From positions 62,001 through 126,000 of the forward strand of contig JANQFK010000034.1 in NCBI GenBank assembly GCA_028277885.1: a DNA stretch of 64,000 bases, in the 5' to 3' direction. The stretch comes from Myxococcota bacterium. GTDB lineage: Bacteria > Myxococcota_A > UBA9160 > UBA6930. The notes beneath the pieces were generated by a model. That model ran no database searches. It worked only from the letters and a program-made list of their open reading frames with translations, and had not been told where the DNA came from. The translations under genes and the position numbers were made by a program. Shown here one piece after another: positions 54,140-62,168 of the stretch (its first letter is position 1; each line of letters opens with the position of its first letter).

Positions 54140-55083
54140 GCGTCCCGCTGCTCTTCGACACCGACATCGGCTCCGACGTCGACGACGCCCTCGCGCTCTC
54201 GGTCGTGCTGGCCTCTCCGGAGGTGCTCGACCTGGTCGCGGTCACCACGGTCTCGGCCGACGTCGCGGGGCGCGCCCGGGCGGCGGCGCGGCTCCTCGGC
54301 CTGGCGGGCCGCACGGATGTCGAGGTGTTCCGCGGCGCCAGCGACGCCGTGATCCGCAAGGACCGCTTCGTGTGGCGCGACATCGAGACAGCGGGCTACC
54401 CCGACGGCCCCGACGCGCCCATCCGCGACGAGCCCGCCGCCGAGCGCATCGTGCGCGCGGCCCGCGAGATCGAGGGCCTCGAGATCGCGGCCGTGGGCCC
54501 GCTCACCAACCTGGCCCACGCCCTCGCCCTCGACCCCGACCTGCCCCGCCGCGTGGCCCGGCTCCACGTGATGGGCGGCCACGTGCGCGAGGTGAAGATC
54601 GGCGACTTCGTGTGCCAGCCCGGCATCGACTACAACCTGTGCTCCGACCCCGAGGCCGCGGTGATGGTGCTGGGCGCCGGCTTCGACACGCGCCTCGTCA
54701 CCGCCGACGTGACGCTCCAGACCTGGATCCGCAGTGCCGACGTCGAGCGCCTCGCCGCCGCCGAGGGCGTCGTGCCGCGACTGATCGCCGACCTGGTGCG
54801 CATCTGGACCCCGTTCCAGCACGAGATCTTCACCAACCTGGGCGGCACCCTGGCGCCGGACAACGCCGCCTACCTCCACGACCCCCTCACCCTGCTGGCC
54901 CGCGTCGAGCCCACCCCCCTCACCTTCGAGCGCCTCCGCATCGTCCCCACCATCCGCCGCGGCGTCCTGCGCACCCAGGAGGCCCCGAGCGACGGCGGTC
55001 TCGGCGCCCCGATGGAGGTGGCGACCGGCGTCGACCCGACGGCCGCCCGGGCGGCGATCGTCGAGCGGCTGCTGCGGCTCTAG
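54136..55083 (+). CDS. Inosine-uridine-preferring nucleoside hydrolase family protein
   Basis: 315 residues. The calcium-binding signature DTDIGSDVDDALAL is at the N-terminus, and AAVGPLTNLAHAL, HVMGGHV and DYNLCSDPEAA complete the active site. It hydrolyses the N-glycosidic bond of ribonucleosides. The GTGA overlap with a biotin carboxylase gene is unexpected functionally and may reflect operon packing. Confidence 0.9.
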
Positions 55084-55183
55084 GCGTCTCCGTCCCGCCA
55101 CAAACTCCCGGCGGTGCCCACAAGAAGCTGAAGCGCTCCTTCTCGGGGGTCGCGACGCCGCGCGGCCCGGCTCGGAGAGGCAG

Positions 55184-55760
55184 ATGCGGAGGCGGTCCCG
55201 ATGGCCCGGGCTCGGCGCCCGACCGGGGTGCTGGGCCACGTTGCTCGCGCTCTGGACCGTGCTGGCCCTCGGCGCCCCGCCCGCCTTCGCAGAGAGCGTC
55301 TCCGACGATGGCAGCGCGGGAAGGCCCGGCGCGCCGGGCGCACCGGGTGAGCCGGGTGGCGCCGGCGGCGCGGGCGGAGCGGCCGTCGCCCGCAACGAGG
55401 CGGGCATCGCCCGGGCGAGCGTCGTCGTCACCGGGGGAGCGGCAGGGGACGGCCGGGGGAGTGGCAACGGAGGCGACGCCGAGGGTCTCGCCGAGGCCAC
55501 GACGGTCCGGGACGGGGATGCCGTGTTCGTGGGCGATCCCCGTGGGCTCACTCGCGTGACGGGTGGCAGCGGAGTCGTTCGCGGCGGCGACGCGACCAGC
55601 TCCTCCACGGGCATCGCGCTCGGCGACGCGCCCGTCAGCGTCGTCGACCAGGCGCGAGGGGGCTTCTCCTCCTCGGGAGGCCTGGGTGGAGATGCCTGGT
55701 CGACGGCCCTGGGTGGGCCTCGCGGTCCTGGGCCGGAGCCTCCGCCCGCGGCGGCGCTAG
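55184..55760 (+). pseudogene. Probable secreted Gly-rich protein, frameshifted near its 3' end
   Basis: A clear signal peptide (CWATLLALWTVLALGAPPAFA) is followed by collagen-like GRPGAPGAPGEPGGAGGAGG and by GSGNGGDAEG- and RGGDATSSSTG-type repeats with normal high-GC third positions to about 55700. The frame then has no stop and runs antisense through tatC, which is implausible. In the adjacent frame the sequence reads [16 protein letters not shown] and stops at 55758-55760, sharing a CTAG with the tatC stop just as nagA and bioD do. A one-base frameshift or sequencing error around 55690-55740 would restore a protein of about 190 residues with a hydrophobic/Arg tail. Confidence 0.45.
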
Positions 55761-56518
55761 AGCGAGGCCGTCTCGCTCGGCTGCGCCTGCTTGCCCTGCT
55801 TGCGCCGCGGCGAGAACAGCCAGCCGACGCCGACGCCGATCACGTAGAGGACGGTGAGGGGGGCGGCGAGGAGGACCTGGCTCACGACGTCGGGCGGGGT
55901 GAGGAGGGCGCCGAGCACGAAGGCGATCAGCACGCCGTAGCGGACGCCGCGCAGCAGGGCCATGGGCTCGACGATCCCCGAGGCGGCGAGGAAGAACACC
56001 ACCACGGGCAGCTCGAAGCCGACGCCGAAGGCGAGGAACAGCCGCGTGGTGAGGGCGAAGACCTCGCGCATCGTCCAGGCGGACTCGACGAAGTCGCTGC
56101 TGAAGCTGGCGAAGAACTCGTAGATGAGCGGGAAGACGACGAAGTAGCCGAAGCTCGCGCCGCCGCCGAAGAGCAGCGTGGAGACGAGCACGAAGGGGAT
56201 CGCGAAGCGCTTCTCGCTCGCGTAGAGGCCCGGCGCGATGAAGGACCAGAGCTGCCAGAAGGTGACGGGCAGCGAGAGCACGAAGCCCGCCAGCAGGGCG
56301 CACTTCAGGTAGGTGAAGAAGATCTCGGTGGGCGCGATGGCCTGGAGCGCCGCGCCCTCGCCGAGGGCCTGGGTGGCGGGGGCGAGGAGGCGGCCGAAGA
56401 TCTCCTCGCGGAAGCTCCACGACGCGGCCGCACCCAGGAACCAGGCGACCAGGATCTTGAAGAGCCGGTTGCGCAGCTCCGCCAGGTGGGCGGTCAGGGG
56501 AAGCCGGGTGTCATCCAC
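55757..56518 (-). CDS. tatC: Twin-arginine translocase subunit TatC
   Basis: 253 residues, six TM helices. [17 protein letters not shown] is the N-terminal signature, with [48 protein letters not shown] and [16 protein letters not shown] following. It is the receptor for Tat signal peptides of folded exported proteins. Starts 8 nt inside the end of tatB. A separate tatA is not seen. Confidence 0.96.
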   Translation of the reverse strand: MDDTRLPLTAHLAELRNRLFKILVAWFLGAAASWSFREEIFGRLLAPATQALGEGAALQAIAPTEIFFTYLKCALLAGFVLSLPVTFWQLWSFIAPGLYASEKRFAIPFVLVSTLLFGGGASFGYFVVFPLIYEFFASFSSDFVESAWTMREVFALTTRLFLAFGVGFELPVVVFFLAASGIVEPMALLRGVRYGVLIAFVLGALLTPPDVVSQVLLAAPLTVLYVIGVGVGWLFSPRRKQGKQAQPSETASL

Positions 56519-56798
56519 CGCCGGCGTCCCGCGGCGGCTCCGACGGCGCGGGGGCGGGCGCCTTGGCTTCGGGCTCGGGGGCGCTCGGGGCCTTGGGGGC
56601 CTCGGCGGCCGGGGGCGGCTCGATGCGCGGCTCCTGGGTGGCCTCGTTCAGGCTCTGGCGCAGGTCGTTCGAGGCGCGGCGGAACTCCGCCAGGCCCCGC
56701 CCGAGGGAGCGCGCCAGCTCGGGGAGCTTCGCGGGGCCGAACACCAGCAGGGCCACCACGAGGATCACGATGAGCTCGGGGAATCCGATGCCGAACAT
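56511..56798 (-). CDS. tatB: Sec-independent translocase protein TatB
   Basis: 95 residues. [20 protein letters not shown] forms the TM segment, then the hinge [20 protein letters not shown] and an amphipathic helix, then a Pro/Ala/Glu-rich tail. The GFPEL start indicates TatB rather than TatA. It overlaps tatC. A TAGGCT box lies about 55 nt upstream on this strand. Confidence 0.9.
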   Translation of the reverse strand: MFGIGFPELIVILVVALLVFGPAKLPELARSLGRGLAEFRRASNDLRQSLNEATQEPRIEPPPAAEAPKAPSAPEPEAKAPAPAPSEPPRDAGGG

Positions 56799-56876
56799 GG
56801 CGACCTCGCTCCCCGCCGACGCGTCTCCGGTCCGGGGGAGGGATCGGTGGAGCCTAGGGCACGGTCCCGGGGTCGG

Positions 56877-57281
56877 CTACGCGGCGCCTTCCCGCTCCGA
56901 CGCCCGCAGCCGCCGCGGGGCGCGCGGCGCGACGCGCACCGCGCGGCGCTCCTCGAGCAGGGCCAGGCCCAGCCACCAGGCGCCGTCCGGCTCCGCGCGG
57001 CGCCAGGCCACGCGGGCCAGGGTCTCCAGGGTCGGCCGGCCGTCGACGTCCCGTACGACGAGGCGCAACAACGAGCCCGTGGGCTCGGCGGCGTCCGCCC
57101 GCAGGCACAGGCCCGAGGGCGACACGTCGCGGGTGAACCCGGTGCGTTCGCACTGGTTCGCCGCGACGCGCGGAAACGGGCTGTACTCGACCCGTCGCAC
57201 CAGCTCCTCCCGGCGTTCCCGCCGTCGGCGCGGTGCCGTGCCACCCCGCCCGTCTGCCCGCGGATCCGTCGTTGCGCTCAT
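56877..57281 (-). CDS. PilZ-domain protein (putative c-di-GMP effector)
   Basis: 134 residues. The PilZ pattern is an Arg-rich lead (RRRRERREELVRRVEYSPFP), then TGFTRDVSPSGLCLRA (D/NxSxxG) and RVAWRR, ending with WWLGLALLEERRAV. The ATG at 57281 has AAAGGGGGG upstream. The frame is open to an ATG at 57440 that overlaps the HD-GYP stop (ATGA), but that stretch is low-complexity and contains a strong hairpin, so the short form is preferred. It lies between the HD-GYP regulator and tatB on one strand. Confidence 0.82.
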   Translation of the reverse strand: MSATTDPRADGRGGTAPRRRRERREELVRRVEYSPFPRVAANQCERTGFTRDVSPSGLCLRADAAEPTGSLLRLVVRDVDGRPTLETLARVAWRRAEPDGAWWLGLALLEERRAVRVAPRAPRRLRASEREGAA

Positions 57282-57377
57282 CGCGTGCCCCCCCTTTGCA
57301 CGACGGTCCGTCGACGGACCGGCCTTCCCCCTCCACTCCGGAGACGGGGCTCCGGAGGCGGACCCGGGGTCGGAGGC

Positions 57378-57415
57378 TTCGGGCGCCCGGCCCGCAGTCG
57401 GACCGGGCGCCCGAA
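57378..57415 (-). terminator. Strong inverted repeat after the HD-GYP gene
   Basis: Perfect 13-bp arms TTCGGGCGCCCGG / CCGGGCGCCCGAA with a 12-nt loop, 22 nt beyond the stop of the HD-GYP gene. Probable terminator or attenuator between the HD-GYP and PilZ genes. A second palindrome, GGTCCGTCGACGGACC, lies near 57306-57321. Confidence 0.55.
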
Positions 57416-57436
57416 CCTCCCACCTCTCACCGTCCC

Positions 57437-58441
57437 TCATGACGCGCCCCAGCCCGGCGCCGCCGCCACGGCGCGGGCGAGGGTCTCGGGCTCCACCACC
57501 GCGGACTCCAGCAGCGCCAGGAACTCCTTGGCCAGGAGCGGGTCGAGCTGGCGGCCCGCGCAGCGGGCGATCTCGCGCCGCGCCTCGCCGGGCGGCAGCG
57601 CGGCGCGGTAGGGGCGGTCGCAGCTCATCGCATCCCAGGCATCGGCCAGGGCCACGATCCGGGCCGTGAGCGGGATCGCTTCCCCGGCCAGGCCCGCCGG
57701 GTAGCCGCCCCCGTCCCAGCGCTCGTGGTGGTGCCGCACCGCGGCGGCCACGGCGGGGTCGAGCCGGAGCGGGGCCAGCAGCCGGGCGCCGACCTTGGGG
57801 TGGCGCTCCATGCGCTCGCGCTGGGCACCCTGGAGCGAGCCCGGGCGGCCCAGCAGGTCCGAGGGCATGCCCAGCTTGCCGACGTCGTGCGCCAGACCTG
57901 CAATGCGAACGTGTTCCTGAAGCTCCCGGGAGCCGCCGAGGTGCTCGGCCAGGAGCTCCGCGTAGAGCGCCGTGCGCCGGGAATGCCCAGCCAGGAAGGG
58001 ATGTTGCGCCTCGATGCTCGCCGAGAGCACGGCCAGGAAGGCCCCGGGGTCCCCGTGCCCACCAGCCCTTCGGGCGACCAGGGCCCGCTCCACGGCGGCG
58101 CGCAGCGCGGCCACGTCGAAGGGCTTCTCGAGGTAGTCGCAGGCGCCCTCGCGCAGTGCGCGGGCCGCGCTGCGCTCGCTGCCGCGGCCGGTCACGACCA
58201 CCACCGCGAGCTCGCTCCCCTCGCGCCGCAGGCGCGCCAGCAGCTCCTCGCCCCGCCCGTCGGGCAGCGCGAGGTCGAGGACCAGGACGTCGGCCGGCTC
58301 GGCGTCGAGCGCGGCGAGCGCCTCGGCGCCGCTCGCCGCCACGCGCACCCGGTGGCGCGGCTCGAGCGCGAGGCGCAGGGCCTCGCGGGCGGCGGGCTCG
58401 TCGTCGAGGACCAGGACGCGGGCGGTGCCGGGGTCGCGCAT
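57437..58441 (-). CDS. Response regulator with HD-GYP phosphodiesterase domain
   Basis: 334 residues. The receiver domain has VLDDEPAAREAL, the acceptor in VLVLDLALPDG and the lysine in EKPF. The HD-GYP domain has GHSRRT, AHDVGKLGMP, RHPKVGA and HHHERWDGGGYPAGL, with the metal and GYP residues intact, so c-di-GMP hydrolysis is likely. Together with the adjacent PilZ protein it forms a c-di-GMP signalling pair. No cognate kinase is adjacent. Confidence 0.92.
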   Translation of the reverse strand: MRDPGTARVLVLDDEPAAREALRLALEPRHRVRVAASGAEALAALDAEPADVLVLDLALPDGRGEELLARLRREGSELAVVVVTGRGSERSAARALREGACDYLEKPFDVAALRAAVERALVARRAGGHGDPGAFLAVLSASIEAQHPFLAGHSRRTALYAELLAEHLGGSRELQEHVRIAGLAHDVGKLGMPSDLLGRPGSLQGAQRERMERHPKVGARLLAPLRLDPAVAAAVRHHHERWDGGGYPAGLAGEAIPLTARIVALADAWDAMSCDRPYRAALPPGEARREIARCAGRQLDPLLAKEFLALLESAVVEPETLARAVAAAPGWGAS

Positions 58442-58568
58442 GCAGCGAGCCTTCTACAAGGCGCGTGCCAGGGGCAGCCGGGCGGGTCCGCGCGGGCGCA
58501 AGTGCCGGACCGCGCGGCGCATTCCCGCCTGCGGCGGCTCCCGGGCCCGGCGCCGTCGCGGCGCCTCC

Positions 58569-58588
58569 GGCGTTCCGGCCGGAACGCC
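58569..58588. promoter_or_regulatory. 20-bp perfect palindrome in a divergent spacer
   Basis: GGCGTTCCGGCCGGAACGCC lies midway in the 282-bp spacer between the HD-GYP regulator and the aspartic-protease gene, which diverge. It could be an operator for a dimeric regulator or a hairpin. The rest of the spacer has no gene. Confidence 0.4.
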
Positions 58589-58723
58589 CGCGGCCGCGTC
58601 CTGCCGCAAGCTGCCGGCGTGTCTGGCGAAACTGCCGGTGTTCCAGTCCGAACGCACGGGACGCACGAGTTGGGGTGATTCCCCATCAAGGTTTCGGCGT
58701 GTGTCGCCGATCACCTTCGGGAC

Positions 58724-59581
58724 ATGCGCCGCGTCCTGCCTCTCGTCCTCGCCTTGTCGCTCGCCCATGCGCCGGCGGCCGGGGGCGAGATCTACCGCTG
58801 GACCGACGCCCAGGGCCGGGTCCACTTCAGCCAGGACCTCGGCCAGGTGCCGCCGGAGCACCGCGCCGCCGCCCGCGACGCCGCAGCCCGGCCCAAGCCG
58901 GACCGGATCCAGCGCATCGGCGGCTCCGCGCCGGCCTCGCTCGCGCCGAGCGCGAGCCGCACCGCACGCCGCGGGACCTCCGGCGGGCGCAGCATGTCGA
59001 TCCCCTTCGAGCGCCACAACCACCTGATGGTGGTGGAGGTACGCCTCAACGACCGGGTGACGGCGCCCTTCCTCGTCGACACCGGCGCCAGCATCATCAC
59101 CCTGCCCAAGAGCCTCGCCCGGAAGCTCGCCATCCGGGTCACCGCGGACACGCCGCGGGAGCGCTTCACCACCGCGAACGGCGACGTCTGGGAGCCCATC
59201 GTCCGTCTCGACGCGGTGCAGATCGGCGGCGCCCGGGTCGAGAACCTCGAGGCCTCGATCAGCTCCTCGATGGACATCGGGCTCCTCGGCGGCAACTTCT
59301 TCAACAACTTCGTCTACCGGGTGGACTCCGCGGCGGGCCGCATCGAGCTCCAGGTGAACGACAGCGTCCGCGGCGGGCTCTCCCGGGACCAGTGGCAGGA
59401 GCGCTTCCGGGAGCTGCGCGCCGCCGTGCGGCGCATCGACCGCTACCTCGCCACCAACGACCTGACCAGCGCGCGGCACGTCGACGAGCTCCGCGAGCAC
59501 CGGGCGGACTTCTCCGCGCGCCTGGCGAGCCTGGAGCGCGAGGCCAACGCGGCCCGCGTGCCCCAGTCCTGGCGGCGCTAG
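58724..59581 (+). CDS. Exported DUF4124 protein with retroviral-type aspartic protease domain
   Basis: 285 residues. A signal peptide ends near APAAGG, then comes a DUF4124 segment (EIYRWTDAQGRVHFSQD). A clan AA single-domain aspartic protease fold follows at ~90-205, with the catalytic aspartate in FLVDTGASIITLP and the structural GLLGGNFFNNFVY. The C-terminal ~75 residues are helical. Such proteases act as dimers in the periplasm. Substrates are unknown. Confidence 0.88.
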   Translation: MRRVLPLVLALSLAHAPAAGGEIYRWTDAQGRVHFSQDLGQVPPEHRAAARDAAARPKPDRIQRIGGSAPASLAPSASRTARRGTSGGRSMSIPFERHNHLMVVEVRLNDRVTAPFLVDTGASIITLPKSLARKLAIRVTADTPRERFTTANGDVWEPIVRLDAVQIGGARVENLEASISSSMDIGLLGGNFFNNFVYRVDSAAGRIELQVNDSVRGGLSRDQWQERFRELRAAVRRIDRYLATNDLTSARHVDELREHRADFSARLASLEREANAARVPQSWRR

Positions 59582-59669
59582 GGGCCCGGCGCAACCCGAC
59601 TCCTCTCGGGCCCGCCTCCGGGCCGGCGCCCCGCTCAAGGGATCGGCGCGGCGCGTCGATCCCACCGGC

Positions 59670-60203
59670 ATGATCCGCGCCATCCTCGCCCTCTGCCTCT
59701 GGGTTGCCGCTCCCGCCCTCCCGGCTGGAGCCGAGATCTTCAAGTGCGTGGGGCCCGACGGGAAGACGGTCTTCACGAGCCGCGCCGACGCCTGCCCCGG
59801 GGCGACCCCGCACCGCTCGCGGGGGCAGGTGCAGTCCGTCCCCACGAGCCAGCGCCCGTCCCGGGCTCCCGCCAGGCGCGGACCGCCGGCCCGGCGTGCG
59901 ACCGGCCAGAGCGAGGAGGCCCAGGCGGCCACCTGGAAGGCCAAGCGCACCGCGGCGGAGCAGGAGCGCAAGCGCGTCGCCCACAACGTGGAGGCCTACC
60001 GCCGGGTCGTGACGGGCTGCAACCGTGGCTCGAACTGGTGGCGCCAGGACGAGACCGGCCTCAAGCAGGAGTTCACCTGCGACGAGGCGCGGGCGACCCA
60101 CGAGAAGCTCGAGCGGCGCCTGGCGGAGCTCGACGACTATCTCTCTTCGGGACTGGCGGAGGAGTGTCGTCGGGCGGGGTGCCTTCCGGGGTGGATCCGG
60201 TAG
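59670..60203 (+). CDS. Exported DUF4124 protein
   Basis: 177 residues. A signal peptide (ALCLWVAAPALPAGA) is followed by DUF4124 (EIFKCVGPDGKTVFTSRADA), an Arg/Pro-rich linker, and a helical C-terminus with four cysteines (TGCNR, FTCDE, EECRRAGC) that may form disulfides. It is not a protease, having no DTG motif. It follows the aspartic-protease gene by 88 nt and may be a partner or substrate of that enzyme. Confidence 0.8.
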   Translation: MIRAILALCLWVAAPALPAGAEIFKCVGPDGKTVFTSRADACPGATPHRSRGQVQSVPTSQRPSRAPARRGPPARRATGQSEEAQAATWKAKRTAAEQERKRVAHNVEAYRRVVTGCNRGSNWWRQDETGLKQEFTCDEARATHEKLERRLAELDDYLSSGLAEECRRAGCLPGWIR

Positions 60204-60245
60204 GAGATGTCCGCGCACTTCGGTGCGTGCATCGGAGTCCGGCGT

Positions 60246-60384
60246 CGGAGGGGGGTGCGCTGCTCCGAATGGCTCGCGCGGGCGATCCGGCTACGGGTGA
60301 CGTGACCGGGTCCTGCTCGTCCTGGAGCCGGCGCCGCCCTGCGTGGGCGCTCCGCTCTAGTTCTCCGCATCGCACCCCCCTCCG
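60246..60384. repeat. 14-bp inverted repeat spanning an intergenic segment
   Basis: CGGAGGGGGGTGCG at 60246-60259 is exactly complementary to CGCACCCCCCTCCG at 60371-60384, with 111 nt between. It lies in the 237-bp spacer where two genes converge. It could form a long-range stem that stops transcription from both sides. No gene is seen in between. Confidence 0.5.
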
Positions 60385-60440
60385 CCGCCGGGCGCGCGCG
60401 GTCGTCGGTGCGGTCTTCGCTCGCAGGGCCTTTGGTCGGG

Positions 60441-61805
60441 TCAGGGGGTGAGGGCGTAGCGGTCCATCTTCAGCTTGAGGAGGCGGCGGGTGATTCCGAG
60501 GGACTCGGCGGCTCGGGTCTGGTTCCAGTCGGTGCGTTCGAGGGCCTCGCGGAGGAGGGTTCGCTCGAAGCTGGCGACGGCGTCCTCGAGGGCGGTGCGG
60601 CCCAGGCGGACCTCGTCGCGGAGGTGCTCGGTGCGGGTGGCCTCGAGGACGGCCGGTGGGAGATCGGCGACGCCGATCACGTTGCCCTCGCAGAAGGCCA
60701 CGGCCCGCTGGATGGCGTTCTCGAGCTCGCGCACGTTGCCGGGCCACGGGTAGCGCTCGAGGGCCACCAGGGCGGGCCGCGCGATGCGCTCGGGCCCGCG
60801 GCCGGCCTCCTCCCGCGCCCGCGCGAGGAAGGCGTCGGCGAGCAGGCGCACGTCCTCGCGGCGCTCGCGCAGCGGGGGCACCTCGAGGGGGACCACGCAC
60901 AGGCGGTAGAAGAGGTCCGCGCGGAAGCGCCCGGCCTGGACCTCGGCGGCGAGGTCGCGGTTGGTGGCGGCCACGATGCGGACGTCCACCGCGATGGGCT
61001 CGCTGCCTCCGACGCGCTCGATGACGCGCTCCTGGAGGGCGCGCAGCAGCTTGGCCTGGGTCTCGGCGGCCAGCTCGCCCACCTCGTCGAGGAAGAGCGT
61101 GCCGCCCTGGGCGGCCTCGAAGCGCCCGATGCGGCGCTCGGCGGCGTCGGTGAAGGCTCCGCGCTCGTGGCCGAAGAGCTCGCTCTCGATCAGGTTCGCG
61201 GGGATCGCGGCGGAGTTCACGGCCACGAAGGGGCCCGCGGCGCGGGGTCCGAGATCGTGGAGCGCCCGCGCGACGCCCTCCTTGCCGGTCCCGCTCTCGC
61301 CGGTCACGAGCACGTTGGCGTTGGAGGCGGCCACGCGCTCGATGGAGCGGAACAGCGCGCGCATGGCGGCGCTGCGACCGAGCAGCCCGCCGAGGTGGTC
61401 GCGCTCGGCGAGCTCGTCGGCCAGGGCCGCGGCCTGCTCCTCGAGGGCGCGGTGCTCGAGCAGCCGCTGCACCTTGAGGCGCAGCGCGTCGATCTCGAAG
61501 GGCTTGGTGACGTAGTCGGCGGCGCCGCGCTTCATCGCCTCCACCGCGGTGGCGACGGTCCGCGTCGCGGTCAGCACCACCACGGGCGGCGCGTTGCCGC
61601 GCTCCTCCAGCTCGGCGAGCAGCTCGAGCCCGCTGCGCCCGGGCATCACGAGGTCCAGCAGCACCAGGTCCACGGGCTGCGAGGCCAGCTCGCGCAGCGC
61701 CTCGTCGACCCCCTCCGCGGTCGCGACCTCGCACTCCTCCTTGAGGAGCATCCGCAACGACTCGCGCACCCCGGGCTCGTCATCGACGACGAGAACGCGC
61801 TTCAT
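60441..61805 (-). CDS. NtrC-family sigma-54-dependent response regulator
   Basis: 454 residues. The receiver domain has VLVVDDEPGVRESLRM, the acceptor in LVLLDLVMPGRSG and TKPFE. The AAA+ domain has Walker A TGESGTGKEG, Walker B GTLFLDEVGEL and RYPWPGNVRELENAI. A Fis-type HTH ends it (LEDAVASFERTLLREAL, WNQTRAAESLGITRRLLKLK). The sigma-54 contact loop reads GAFTDA instead of GAFTGA. It lies 364 bp downstream of the AAA+/kinase fusion gene on the same strand, which probably encodes its sensor. Confidence 0.95.
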   Translation of the reverse strand: MKRVLVVDDEPGVRESLRMLLKEECEVATAEGVDEALRELASQPVDLVLLDLVMPGRSGLELLAELEERGNAPPVVVLTATRTVATAVEAMKRGAADYVTKPFEIDALRLKVQRLLEHRALEEQAAALADELAERDHLGGLLGRSAAMRALFRSIERVAASNANVLVTGESGTGKEGVARALHDLGPRAAGPFVAVNSAAIPANLIESELFGHERGAFTDAAERRIGRFEAAQGGTLFLDEVGELAAETQAKLLRALQERVIERVGGSEPIAVDVRIVAATNRDLAAEVQAGRFRADLFYRLCVVPLEVPPLRERREDVRLLADAFLARAREEAGRGPERIARPALVALERYPWPGNVRELENAIQRAVAFCEGNVIGVADLPPAVLEATRTEHLRDEVRLGRTALEDAVASFERTLLREALERTDWNQTRAAESLGITRRLLKLKMDRYALTP

Positions 61806-62168
61806 CGGCCGCGAGCGTAGGAGCTGTGCGCTGCGGGGTCCAGGGTCTTCTGGACTTCGCTCGCCTTCGGCTCGCTGCGCGCGCCCTCTCGGGCGCTTGC
61901 ACCAGGAGCCCCATCCACACCCGGGCGTCTGGGCGCGCCCTCCGGCCGCGACCCTTTTTGGGCGGGGCTCTCGGAAGAGGGCAGCGGTATCTACCAGAGC
62001 CCTCATCCGAGACGTTCCGCGAAGAAGGGCCGCGCGGCCCGCCGCAGGCGGGCCGTGCGCCCCCGTGCGACGCGCCTGATTCTTCGAGAACGCAAGCGCC
62101 CATAGGGCGCGCGCAGCAATCCGGGCCCGGCTCTGCGGGCCCGGATTGCGAAGTCCAGAAGGCCCTGC
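61806..62168. repeat. Repeat element with 14-bp terminal inverted repeats (61847-62161)
   Basis: The 363-bp spacer is almost wholly one element. CTTCTGGACTTCGC at 61847-61860 is the exact inverse of GCGAAGTCCAGAAG at 62148-62161, giving a 315-bp unit. Inside are a GCGCCC/GGGCGC hairpin, a GGCCCGCC-GCA-GGCGGGCC hairpin and a perfect 13-bp stem (62116-62128 with 62137-62149) flush with the right end. Segments match the copies at 2.4, 3.5 and 39.8-39.9 kb. No transposase or open frame of interest lies within. Confidence 0.7.

Noticed and set aside
55761..56773. Continuation of the Gly-rich protein frame through the tat genes
   Set aside because: It runs antisense to clearly conserved tatC and tatB and loses any protein-like composition.
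57300..57330. GGTCCGTCGACGGACC as a recombinase site
   Set aside because: It is a short palindrome in a GC-rich spacer with no linked recombinase. It is better viewed as another hairpin.
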